DNA of 64,000 nucleotides from Amanita rubescens (Eukaryota > Basidiomycota > Agaricomycetes > Agaricales > Amanitaceae). The notes beneath the pieces were generated by a model, which had not been told where the DNA came from, made no database searches, and was given only the letters and a program-made list of their open reading frames with translations. The stretch lies in the NCBI GenBank assembly GCA_015039365.1, contig WION01000026.1:1-64000 (forward strand). Reading direction: 5' to 3'. Shown here in pieces: positions 19,411-30,535 of the stretch; within the stretch, counting starts at the first letter, position 1, and every line of letters starts with the position of its first letter. The translations under genes and the position numbers were made by a program.

Positions 19411-22255
19411 TTCACCTGTCAGCAATTCAAATTGAGCTAGGAGGCACACAGTCACTCACTGCCTGGATGGGATTTCATGGCAACATGTCAGCAATTCAAA
19501 TTGAGCTAGGAGGCACACAGTCACTCACTGCCTGTATGGGATTTCATGGCAACATGTCAGCAATTCAAATTGAGCTAGGAGGCACACAGTCACTCACTTC
19601 CTGGATGGGATTTCATGGCAACATGTCAGCAATTCAAATTGAGCTAGGAGGCACACAGTCACTCACAAACTGGATGGGATTTCATGGCAACATGTCAGCA
19701 ATTCAAATTGAGCTAGGAGGCACACAGTCACTCACAACCTGGATTGGATTTCATGGCAACATGTCAGCAATTCAAATTGAGCTAGGAGGCACACAGTCAC
19801 TCACTCGCTGGATGGGATTTCATGGCAACATGTCAGCAATTCAAATTGAGCTAGGAGGCACACAGTCACTCACAACCTGGATGGGATTTCATGGCAACAT
19901 GTCAGCAATTCAAATTGAGCTAGGAGGCACACAGTCACTCACTCCCTGGATGGGATTTCATGGCAACATGTCAGCAATTCAAATTGAGCTAGGAGGCACA
20001 CAGTCACTCACTGCCTGGATGGGATTTCATGGCAACATGTCAGCAATTCAAATTGAGCTAGGAGGCACACAGTCACTCACAACCTGGATGGGATTTCATG
20101 GCAACATGTCAGCAATTCAAATTGAGCTAGGAGGCACACAGTCACTCACAAACTGGATGGGATTTCATGGCAACATGTCAGCAATTCAAATTGAGCTAGG
20201 AGGCACACAGTCACTCACAACCTGGATTGGATTTCATGGCAACATGTCAGCAATTCAAATTGAGCTAGGAGGCACACAGTCACTCACTCGCTGGATGGGA
20301 TTTCATGGCAACATGTCAGCAATTCAAATTGAGCTAGGAGGCACACAGTCACTCACTTCCTGGATGGGATTTCATGGCAACATGTCAGCAATTCAAATTG
20401 AGCTAGGAGGCACACAGTCACTCACTCCCTGGATGGGATTTCATGGCAACATGTCAGCAATTCAAATTGAGCTAGGAGGCACACAGTCACTCACTCCCTG
20501 GATGGGATTTCATGGCAACATGTCAGCAATTCAAATTGAGCTAGGAGGCACACAGTCACTCACTGCCTGGATGGGATTTCATGGCAACATGTCAGCAATT
20601 CAAATTGAGCTAGGAGGCACACAGTCACTCACAAACTGGATGGGATTTCATGGCAACATGTCAGCAATTCAAATTGAGCTAGGAGGCACACAGTCACTCA
20701 CAACCTGGATGGGATTTCATGGCAACATGTCAGCAATTCAAATTGAGCTAGGAGGCACACAGTCACTCACTCGCTGGATGGGATTTCATGGCAACATGTC
20801 AGCAATTCAAATTGAGCTAGGAGGCACACAGTCACTCACTCGCTGGATGGGATTTCATGGCAACATGTCAGCAATTCAAATTGAGCTAGGAGGCACACAG
20901 TCACTCACTCGCTGGATGGGATTTCATGGCAACATGTCAGCAATTCAAATTGAGCTAGGAGGCACACAGTCACTCACAAGCTGGATGGGATTTCATGGCA
21001 ACATGTCAGCAATTCAAATTGAGCTAGGAGGCACACAGTCACTCACAAGCTGGATGGGATTTCATGGCAACATGTCAGCAATTCAAATTGAGCTAGGAGG
21101 CACACAGTCACTCACAAGCTGGATGGGATTTCATGGCAACATGTCAGCAATTCAAATTGAGCTAGGAGGCACACAGTCACTCACTTCCTGGATGGGATTT
21201 CATGGCAACATGTCAGCAATTCAAATTGAGCTAGGAGGCACACAGTCACTCACTCGCTGGATGGGATTTCATGGCAACATGTCAGCAATTCAAATTGAGC
21301 TAGGAGGCACACAGTCACTCACTGCCTGGATGGGATTTCATGGCAACATGTCAGCATTCAAATTGAGCTAGGAGGCACACAGTCACTCACTGCCTGGATG
21401 GGATTTCATGGCAACATGTCAGCAATTCAAATTGAGCTAGGAGGCACACAGTCACTCACTCCCTGGATGGGATTTCATGGCAACATGTCAGCAATTCAAA
21501 TTGAGCTAGGAGGCACACAGTCACTCACTGCCTGGATGGGATTTCATGGCAACATGTCAGCATTCAAATTGAGCTAGGAGGCACACAGTCACTCACTGCC
21601 TGGATGGGATTTCATGGCAACATGTCAGCAATTCAAATTGAGCTAGGAGGCACACAGTCACTCACTCCCTGGATGGGATTTCATGGCAACATGTCAGCAA
21701 TTCAAATTGAGCTAGGAGGCACACAGTCACTCACTCCCTGGATGGGATTTCATGGCAACATGTCAGCAATTCAAATTGAGCTAGGAGGCACACAGTCACT
21801 CACTCCCTGGATGGGATTTCATGGCAACATGTCAGCAATTCAAATTGAGCTAGGAGGCACACAGTCACTCACTGCCTGGATGGGATTTCATGGCAACATG
21901 TCAGCAATTCAAATTGAGCTAGGAGGCACACAGTCACTCACTGCCTGGATGGGATTTCATGGCAACATGTCAGCAATTCAAATTGAGCTAGGAGGCACAC
22001 AGTCACTCACTCTCTGGATGGGATTTCATGGCACCATGTCAACATTCAAATTGAGCTAGGAGGCACACAGTCACTCACTCGCTGGATGGGATTTCATGGC
22101 ACCATGTCAACATTCAAATTGAGCTAGGAGGCACACAGTCACTCACTCTCTGGATGGGATTTCATGGCACCATGTCAACATTCAAATTGAGCTAGGAGGC
22201 ACACAGTCACTCACTCTCTGGATGGGATTTCATGGCAACATGTCAGCAATTCACA
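19411..22255 (+). repeat. 69-bp satellite, about 41 copies, single variable triplet
   Basis: The unit encodes, in one plus-strand frame, MSAIQIELGGTQSLT-x-WMGFHGN (23 residues). Twenty-eight units keep this frame open from 19383 to 21371. A 1-bp loss (TCAGCATTC for TCAGCAATTC) then breaks it, and recurs in later copies. Between CTCAC and CTGG each unit carries one of eight triplets: TGC, TTC, TCG, TCC, TCT, AAA, AAC or AAG. Almost nothing else varies; two units have ATTGG for ATGGG and one has GTATGG for GGATGG. The order shows local runs (TCG x3, AAG x3, TCC x3) and a repeated AAA-AAC(ATTGG)-TCG block. The last four or so units carry CACC and AACATTC variants. The long frame may be chance, because 69 is divisible by three. 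Confidence 0.93.
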
Positions 22256-22599
22256 AGTTACCTTCCTATCACTTTGAAATTCTTACATTTGTCCCCTTAT
22301 CATTTGCATAATTAGTATATTGTCAAATTAGCTTAATGTCATACTCACATACTGAACATCCAGGTTAAACTTGGTCACCAATATTTGGTCATGATACTTA
22401 CATCCTGAAACATCTGTGATCACCATCTTCCCTGGCTCAAGTAGAAGTGAACTCTCACATAATCCTTCTCAATTTCAGTCATGGCTCAAGAAAATGCATT
22501 CAATTTGCATGCCTGCCAATAGCAATGTGCAAACCAAGATGCAGCTTTGTAAATCAAGTTATCCTTTGTTCATTTGAGCACTCAAATTTCTACAATTCA

Positions 22600-23855
22600 A
22601 GAAAAAATGTACCACTGTTGAGGTATCCTTAAAGATAAACCTAAAATAGAGAGATAAGTTGAAGAAACAGAAGACAAGTGGATGACAGACTTGTTCACTG
22701 CACATTCAATGCAGACCTCTAGGTTATTCTGTTGGACAGTGACAAACAACATCTTCAGTGCCAAGTCATCAATTGATGCCGCCGTCTGTTTGATTAGTTT
22801 CCCAACTTGTTCCTGATGATTACCTTCATCCTTCTCAATAGCTGGACACACTATAAGTCCCAAGATTGGTTGCTAAAGGAGAAGAGACATACATTCAAAT
22901 TGCACATATGCACAAGGTGAAGACTTATAATGCTTGAGTGGCTCCTCAAACTTCTCCTTCAAGGTAGCACAAGCAACTTCTCTATTCTCCTCTTCTTCTT
23001 TATTTATATCATAGACCTGCGTGATGAGATCATCAAATTTTGTGAAGATTGCCACAACTGGAACTGTTCATTGTCAGTCACAATGAAGAGTTTGGAGATT
23101 TTAAATGATCTTACCATTCCCGCAATATTTCTCATTGAAGAACCTCTGTTCCAATTCCAATAATGGGCGAGATACATCCGGAGTGAAACAAAACCTGAAC
23201 ACATTGTCAGTTGCGCTACATAAAGGAAGGATATAACACACCATATCACATGGATTTGGTCCTTTACTTCAGTTGCTTTCGCCTTCTCCTGTATGAAAGA
23301 GCGTACTTCCTGAAGTTCCTTCTCGCCTCCTGCCTCGAAACCGGGAGAGTCATGGAAGATAAATTGTGGGTTGCTATTGAATGAAAACTCGTCATGGACA
23401 TTATGGATCCCTCGCTACAGAATCAAAGTCAACAACCTGGTTAGAGAAATGCACAAGGATCACCTTCGAGGATGGGTTAATCTGTCGGTGAAGGGGTGAT
23501 GATAGTGCCAGGGTATCAAGGGAAGCGGATATCTTACCTTGCTGTAAACCGGATCCTCCTTTGTATTGCAGACCCGCTTGAGCAGCGTCGTTTTACCAGC
23601 ATTCGCCCTCCCGATGACAAGGATACGGAAGTGGGTGTACTTGGCCCGGAGTTTTGCAGCTTCTACCGGGTCGATCGTCATCGTTGATACAGTGGGTGCT
23701 AGATCAGCTGGACTCGGAGGCACAGCAATGGTTGGAGGTGCCGAATTCGAGAGGCTAGGAGGCGTACCGTTCTGCGATCCCCGTCCGAACATCTTCTTCA
23801 GGCGATTTCGAAATCCCTTGGATTCTTTGGCAGTCTGCAACCGTTGTTCAGCCAT
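22600..23855 (-). CDS. P-loop GTPase (G-domain) protein, possibly damaged 3' end
   Basis: Exon 1 begins MAEQRLQTAKESKGFRNRLK and contains the Walker A motif GRANAGKTTLL, then NTKEDPVYSK and a GTAAGA donor. Exon 2 (from 23414) reads RGIHNVHDEFSFNSNPQFIF and HDSPGFE, the G3 box. Exon 3 (from about 23206) is WFCFTPDVSRPLLELEQRFF. Exon 4 is VPVVAIFTKFDDLITQVYD, with the TKFD G4 box. A last block, LALKMLFVTVQQNNLEVCIE, ends near 22690. Large families of this GTPase type occur in Agaricomycetes; their substrates are unknown. Exons 1-4 join cleanly. After YVQFE only a 20-bp gap (GTATGT...TTTAG) separates it from QPILGLIVCPAIEK, shorter than a normal intron, so the 3' part may be damaged. The gene abuts the satellite on its 3' side. 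Confidence 0.65.
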
Positions 23856-24077
23856 ATCGATGAGGGGAGATAAGAAGAGCTTTAGGGTCTATCTAGTCAC
23901 TTCAGCTTGGAACGCTACTTATGGAAGGCGATCGTTACACGGTTCTCCCACGTCGTCCTTCAAAAATGATAGGCTACCATACCGTCTCACAGACCTTATT
24001 CCCTTCCTTCTGCACTGTTCTCGCGCGAGAACTCAGCAACCCGAGAAAACTTCAGCCAGTCTGGAACTCCCTCGCTC

Positions 24078-24300
24078 ATGTCCAATACGACCTCATTTTC
24101 CTCGGTTCCCAATCTTGTTCTTCCCACGGAAAACCCACCTCTGCTGTCCTTCTTCCTCTCGTCGTCATCGGCGCCATCGTGATCTGGGACATGGTCGAAC
24201 GACGGTGTTTCCTTTGCCACCGACCTCGCCCTTCCACAGATTCTCGTCATACAGCCAGCACTTCTTATGCGCCTGTCCCATCTCTTCTTGCCGTGTAGAG
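24078..24300 (+). pseudogene. Decayed paralogue of the membrane-anchored Crinkler 5' exon
   Basis: The DNA matches the start of the gene at 38945: ATGTC..., then TCTTCCCACGGAAA, then CCGTCCTTCTTCCTCTC-like sequence. The frame gives GKPTSAVLLPLVVIGAIVIW and DMVERRCFLCH, next to AVLLPLLIVIGAAIVIWDKF in the other copy. The start ATG is out of frame with the hydrophobic segment because of an indel, and the Crinkler header that should follow is unrecognisable. It lies divergent to the GTPase gene. Confidence 0.5.
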
Positions 24301-25253
24301 TCACAAAGAAAACTCGGTCATTGAAGCCGACGTCAGCCTTCGTCCGTGGCAAATTGTCTCACTCTCGGTCCAGAAGATATTTGCATCAAGATACGGCATT
24401 TTTTTTAGACTCTCAGGCTCTGAGTGACGCAACAATATTACAGACGGGCGCTCGCTTACGATGGTGCTCCATCCCTTCCGAATCCTCGATGACTTATCAA
24501 TCAAAGGAAGAGGTATGCGGGCTGTTCAGGCTATACGGCCCACGATGGAGACGAACAGAAGGGTCCACTGGCACTTACGAAGGTGCGTTCATCCCTTTCT
24601 GTATCATTCATACCTTGAACGACCCTCTTCCTCAGGCCTCAGATCCTTCATTCAGGCTGCCAACATCCTTGATCCACACCCGGCGCCCATCCACGACCCA
24701 AATGCGACCTCGACGTTTATAAACTTCAGATCAGTGCCCCGATTACAGCCCATCGACAAACGTCAGGTTCTTATTGGGCGTTTTTGCGAGATTCGTGGTG
24801 AAAGACCAATTTTGACGTAACCCCGGATTCCGAAATCATCCGTACGTCAGAATCCAACCTCCTCAACCGCACCGAGTCAGAAACTTGGCGGTGTGCCAAT
24901 CACTTCGTCCAGTTTAACCACCCAACTACCTCACAGCACTACCGCGCGTTCATCATACCCGACTGCTTCACGAGGCCCTCTGCACATGTGAAAGCCGCAG
25001 GTAATTCCACGACCTTTCTCGTTTGACAAACTGATGACTCCCAACAGCAGACTTGGTCAACCTCATTTGGTAAACGATCAAACTTGTAGATAAAGTTTAT
25101 AATATAATGATTCGCCCCAAATGTTAGACGAATACGACGTACATTACCGCAAAGTGCTAGTAAGAATGCTGACGCGATGTCATTTCACGTGACATTTGAG
25201 CGCGGCCATCGCTCGAGAACTGACCTGATTCAAACCACCACGATCTTCTCAAC
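24301..25253. other. No intact gene; contains a duplicated block
   Basis: About 24745-25000 shares an order of motifs (CGATTACAGCCCATC, AAACGTCAGGTT, GATTCCGAAA, CAGAATCCAACC, GTCAGAAAC) with about 36510-36760. Both copies are full of stops in the frames I checked, so the source gene is not recognisable. Confidence 0.5.
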
Positions 25254-28200
25254 ATGCAGCGAATACCTCTATTCGCAGAAGAAGGACGCAGAAGAATAAA
25301 TCTCGGAGGCGCCTCATCCGCTGTCTCGCACGCCACCATCATCGATAGCGCTCGACTGAAACGCCTAGAGCGCCTGGAGCAGAAGCGACGTCACGACAGT
25401 GCGTCCAAGCTGCAAGAATGGTGGAGGGGTGTCATCCAGATAAGGCAACTCAAGAAAGAGCTGAGGGCTCGCTTCGAAGCAGACGTGCTAGGAACCGATG
25501 GCATGAGGTGTCTCGTCTTGCTTGAAAACGACGAAGAAGCGTTGGCTATCTGGTCTCGTGCCGTATTAGCATCAGAATCAGGCAAGTGTGCTTGTTAATT
25601 CTCCATTGTTGCTTTCTGACGTGCTTTGTGCAAGTGACGAACGTGCATCGACCGGTTGAAAGTTGGCTCGTGGTTATGCGAAAGCTAAGCTTGTTCATGC
25701 TACGGTCCATTGCAAAAGCACCACAGTATGTTTTTGTCTTTGAATCCACGTCGTCAACGCTCTTAACGATGCTTGCCAGGTCGAGTCATGCACTAAACCA
25801 CCTTCTCGTATTGAACACCCTATTATCACCGAAACAATTCAGGCAACCCTATGACACACAAATTCCAGAGTACCTTTTCCACAACGGCCTATATTCATTA
25901 ATATCCAAGGCGATTGGAGCAATTGTGAGCATCGTGTTCGTCTTTGTGGTGCCTGCTTACAAATCGCGTAGCCCGTAGAGTCAAAGTCGTCGCCTGCCCT
26001 TCCCATGCTTGTAGAGCTCGTCAAAAACGTTCTGTCCGTCCCGCAGCCACCACAAACATCCCACCCTCAGACCGTCTGTCAAGTCGTCGCAAACCTCCTC
26101 ACAATCCCATTGCTTCCATACCGTCTACCTCTCAAATCCTTAGGCTCCTTTTCTGCAAGCATGCCATTCTCGGATCTCAATGTTTTTTCCCCGCATCTCG
26201 TCACGCCAATCGTAGAATCCCTCGACGAGTCTTCTAGAATTCACCTGCTTTCCAACCTTTTATCATTTGTTCCCCCTCGCTATCCTTCTCTGTCAAAAGA
26301 AGCCGTATCTGCGTATCTGCAACTCCTTACGGCACTCCTCAACTCTCTACCAATATCAACTCTGGATCCATCAGCCGCCGCTCCGCGGAGAGTATCTCAC
26401 GCATCAGAAGGCGATGATTCCGATTCAGAGACCCCCGCTCACGTTCTTGCCATGCTCTCCGCTCCTCATCCTGCATTGGATCCTCGCACGTTGAAGCGTC
26501 TAAGCACTCTTCCAGAGCCGTCTTTCATATCATCATTACTTGGTCTCACGAAAACATATCCATCGATTCAATTGCACTTGATTACCTTTTTACTGGCACT
26601 CAACGCTGTATGGCCGTCGAGGAAGGACCAAGTGCTTGGTGCTGCCGGCATATATGCAAGCGGAGGAGGGTTAGTGAGGGAACTGTACCGCGGGTACATT
26701 AGGAGTTCGCCACTTGGCAGGGACGACAGTCCAGGTTCCATCCTAGATCAAGCAAACGCAGACGCTTGGCCGCCACTCATCTTCCTCGCCGATTTGTACA
26801 ACCAAATGCTGCTGACGATGGGAGATGACGAGTTTTTCGGGACAAACGACATCAGTACTTCGTCCAGAAACCCTCTTTCGCTAGACGAACTCAAGTCGTT
26901 GAGTCGTCGACTGTTGATCATTGCCTTTACACTCTTTCAACGAGAAGGACAGGCCGATTGGCATAAAGGGACTGTCGCGCCCAGCGTGAGATTTACTTGG
27001 GAGAATGTGCGGGAGAAAGTGACCCAGTGCCTCGTTGCGATTCACTCGCGAAAGTACGTCATGTTTGAAATCTTTTCTTTCGATAAAACGATTGACCTTT
27101 TTCATCACAGTTCAAGGAAACCATTCGTTCCTCCGGATCATTGGCTCGTCAGTTCCCAGATTGACATGGACTCATTTATAGAAGCGGCGATGTGAGTCGT
27201 AACACGATTGGTCCGATTCGTTGCTGACGAACTTTCCAAAGCTTCGAGGAACAAAAGCTTATGGATGACTCTAGCCCGATAGCCGGACTTCTCACGAAGC
27301 GGCAAATAGCCGTCATGTCACCGCGCCTCGGAATCCTGAACAACATCCCGTTTGCGATCCCGTTTGAAGTACGGGTGTCGATATTCCGTCATTTTATTGC
27401 CAATGATAAAATGTCCAAGGGAGTGGCCGACCGACATGCGCTGTTCTGGAGGCGGGGAAGAACCAAGATTGCGGTAAGGCGAGGGAGCGTTGCTCAAGAC
27501 GGGTTTGATAAGCTCGCGGATGCAGACTTGAAGATGCCGATTGAGATTTCGTTTATTGATCAATTTGGGCAGGAAGAGTGGGTGCTTGAGTTTTTTTTTT
27601 CGTGGATGTTATGCTAAGCTAATTTAGGGCTGGAATCGACGGAGGAGGGGTGTTTAAAGAGTTTATAACGTCTCTATCGAAAGAAGTGTTCGACACTGAC
27701 CGCGGACTATGGTTAACGAACAAGAAGAACGAGTTGTACCCTAATCCGCATGGTTACGCCATGGAGCGTAAGGCCGATTCAGATAAGCTCTTTCGGGGTC
27801 CCAAGCTAACTCTCTGATAGCCCATAACCTAAATTGGTACCGGTTTATTGGACGAATTCTTGGCAAGGCCATGTACGAGGGTATCCTGGTCGACGTTGCC
27901 TTTGCCGAGTTTTTCCTCGCCAAGTGGCTTGGTAGACAAAGTTTCCTAGACGACCTTGCGTCGCTTGATCCCGAATTGTACAAGGGATTGATCTATCTCA
28001 AGCATTACACCGGGAACCCAGAAGACCTCTCGTTAAATTTTACCATCGTTGATCAAGGTCAGAGAAGGTTCATCTCCTCGGGGTACAGCTTGCCTGGCTT
28101 ACGCGCGTTGCAGAATTCGGCGTTGCCAAAACGATCGAACCCGTCCCTGATGGGAGCAACATACCTGTCACGCGCGAAAACCGACTGCAATACATCCAAC

Positions 28201-28350
28201 TCGTATCGCATTACCGGCTCAGTCGATAGATCCGACTTCAATCTCGAGCCTTTTTCGAGGGTCTTTCTGATATGATCGATGCGAATTGGCTGAGAATGTT
28301 TAACCAACACGAAGTTCAAATTTTGTTGGGAGGGACCAATTCGCCGATTC
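25254..28350 (+). pseudogene. hul5: HUL5-type HECT E3 ubiquitin ligase, truncated
   Basis: The N-terminus MQRIPLFAEEGRRRINLGGA and the IQ-like helix (SASKLQEWWRGVIQIRQLKK) fit HUL5/UBE3C. The middle exon 26005-27195 gives the helical region. The HECT domain follows: KMSKGVADRHALFWRR, IDGGGVFKEFITSLSKEVF, NLNWYRFIGRILGKAMYEGI, DLSLNFTIVDQ, EFGVAKTIEPVPDG and MFNQHEVQILLGGTNSPI. Two lesions are visible. An in-frame TAG at 28227-28229 stands where the family has Gln (LSR-stop-IRLQSRAFFEGL). All homology stops after NSPI, so the last ~100 residues, with the catalytic Cys of the HECT C-lobe, are absent. It could not transfer ubiquitin. Exon 1 appears to end at AG followed by GCAAGT, a GC-AG type intron. 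Introns such as GAGC|GTAAGG...GATAG|CC join correctly, so decay is recent. Confidence 0.8.
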
Positions 28351-28354
28351 CTTT

Positions 28355-29048
28355 GCGATTTGGCCCTACCGACGTCGGGCCAATTGGTCGCACAAGCTTA
28401 TGGAGCATTGCTGTCACTGATTTTGTGGTTGTTTGGGACGATGTTGGGGTCGTTGATTGGGCTTATCAAACGGTCGATGCATAAACATACATTTTTGGCT
28501 TTATCGACGTACGAGGCCCTCAAGCTTTCACCAAGATGGGAGAGTCTCCTCAATTTACGCGAAGGAGGAGGAGGGAGTAACGAAGTCAAGGAGGGTCTAA
28601 ACTCGTTAAGGGCAGTCTCTTCGGAGCTTCCCGGAACTTATCGTGGATATTAAATCGGGTGCGACGTCAAAGAACAATGTCGGTTTGGCAGAATATACAG
28701 GAGTCGTGACGGATTTCACGCAATCGACGGTGACCTACCTCTCCAACCTCCCCATCGTCAAAGGTGCCGTAGGATCCGCACTCCTCTCTCTCGGAGATGG
28801 AAATTGGAAAATGGGAGAAGGCGTGCAAGTTGGGAAAGGTTCCAAGTTGCCGCTAGGCGAGGAAGGTGGGGACGTCGAACAAATCATTTTGGAACATTAC
28901 ATTCACGACGTGATCAACACGACGATCGCTTCCATCACGGCGCTTTCGAAAGCTTCAAGGAGGCCGGCTGTGGCGGGAACGTTTTTGCTCAACAATATTC
29001 ACTACCTCAACGCGCATCTTTTGTCACCGTACTGTCACTACTGGACTT
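28355..29048 (+). pseudogene. EXO70 exocyst subunit, internal fragment
   Basis: The reading LGSLIGLIKRSMHKHTFLAL, STYEALKLSPRWESLLN, then RSFPELIVDIKSGA, AVGSALLSLGDGNWKMGEGV, GDVEQIILEHYIHDVINTT and FLLNNIHYL fits the C-terminal half of fungal Exo70. That protein tethers secretory vesicles at the plasma membrane. The frame shifts between SLRAV and RSFPEL (28600-28625), consistent with loss of about 2 bp. The fragment follows the HUL5 breakpoint directly and stops at ...HLLSPYCHYWT, so it lacks both ends of the gene. It is a displaced piece, not a gene. Confidence 0.7.
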
Positions 29049-29049
29049 G

Positions 29050-30535
29050 ATCATCCTTGCTGGCATCGCGCTCGAGCTCTCGGACCAGCCTCCAAGGATG
29101 TCTAAAATGCAGTCATCAAACGTGTTGGGTGAAAAAAGGCAGAGGTGCGGATTTCCTTTTTCGAAGATCGTTAGAGCCGAGGAACGGAATCGTTCCTTGT
29201 TGTCTGACTACGATGAGCAGCTCGTATCCAGTTCCACCTTCGTCCTACGGAGCCTCGGCTTCGACCCCAAAACAGGCCCGTAACGTAGAACTGGACGACC
29301 GGGAACCACTTTTAGGCGGTGGAGCAAGGCCCGCTAGCCCGGGTGGGATTTACGAACAACCTGCTCCCGGAGAGTTACCGGGGGCTCGGAAGTTTGGTTT
29401 GCCAAAGAAGCTGTTGTTGGAATGTGGTTTTAACGTATACCATTGTTAGGGATGTGATGATGGACGTGGTCGACATGTCCAGTATGGATTTGAGACATGT
29501 TCTTACTATAGTGGGTCACCAGTCAATTAAAGTCTATACGGTTCGCTGATACCTCCTGTTTTTAGCTGGACGGTCTGGTGCTGGCAAAAGCTATTTACTT
29601 CTTCAAGCAGTTGAGTATTGCATGAAAAGCGGTTGGGTTGTCGTCTATATCCCTCGGACAGGAAGCGCGCGTTGGAGGGTCTGATGGGTGAATTGAGGCT
29701 GGGTGTATGTTTGTAACTGAGATCGTATGAATACAGCGTCGACAAGTTGACAAGATTAACAGCTGAACGTTGAATTGAACATCGTCGACAGTAAGTTACG
29801 GAGAAGGAAACGCACCCAACATTAGCACATTAGCACCGCCAAAAAACTTTTCTTCGAAAAACGAGAGGCCCCTGCACGCTCAACCCTGGCCGACCTGATT
29901 AATGTCGGCCTCAAAGACGCTGCTGTTCTTGATGCTCTCATAAACGAGCTTGGCCGTCGAAAAACGTAAGTGCTTCTATCGTCTGAAAGTAGAAATGACT
30001 TGCCTTATAAGGCATCCAGTACTCTTGGCAGTGGACGACTTCCGAGCACTGTACTGCAAGACTGCCTACCGCGATCCATTTTTCAATCCCATCCGTCCGT
30101 ATCACCTATCTATGCCACGCCTGATCATGGAATACGCGTCTGGCGGAAGGACCTTCGTGAGTTTATCCGCATCTCCCTCCGAAGCGCACTTGAGCTGAGA
30201 ATCTGCATACTCACAGGCTAAAGGTAAAGGTGCCGTTTTGGGCGCCATCACTTACTCTGATCCGGCTTATCCGCTACCCCTCAGATTGCGAGAGGCACTT
30301 CAAATACCTTACAATCACCCGCAGAGTCCATATGACAAGTGTTTCCCGACGCTGATAGAGTACACCAATTGAAGGGGTCGAACCCGATACCTGTTCCCGA
30401 GAAGTTGAGCCTGGATGAGGCGGGGTCGTTGTTCGAAGCGTGGAAAGCGGAGCAGGTCATTGCACCTTGTACGTCTGGCGTTCCAGAAGTCGTTTGTAAA
30501 CCGTTATTAACGTCGAGTTTTTCGGCAGGTGTTTA
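29050..30535 (+). pseudogene. RSM23/DAP3 partial copy (copy 1)
   Basis: From about 29050 the sequence matches the 5' end of the intact gene at 56607-58435 read on its own strand (CATCCTTGCTGGCAT, CGCGCTCGAGCTCTCGGAC, GGTGAAAAAAGACAG-type). The match resumes at GAAGTTTGGTTTGCCAAAGA (29389) and continues through HPVLLAVDDF, the DPFFNPIRPYHLSMPRLIME region and IPVPEKLSLDEAGSLFEAWK to about 30535. Stops and frameshifts are frequent, the start ATG is lost and foreign sequence interrupts it at 29213-29388. It is a dead duplicate. Confidence 0.85.
29213..29388 (+). pseudogene. Probable Bax-inhibitor-1 family N-terminal fragment
   Basis: Within the RSM23 copy, 176 bp without a counterpart in the parent encode MSSSYPVPPSSYGASASTPK, DDREPLLGGGARPASPGGIY and EQPAPGELP. 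An LL motif followed by GGIYxQPAPGELP resembles the cytosolic N-terminus of fungal Bax-inhibitor (BXI1/LFG) membrane proteins. Homology ends just before the conserved DDFKY segment would start. Assignment rests on this short motif only. Confidence 0.4.

Noticed and set aside
19411..22255. CRISPR-like array
   Set aside because: Units are direct and adjacent with no spacers; only a triplet varies, and the host is a eukaryote.
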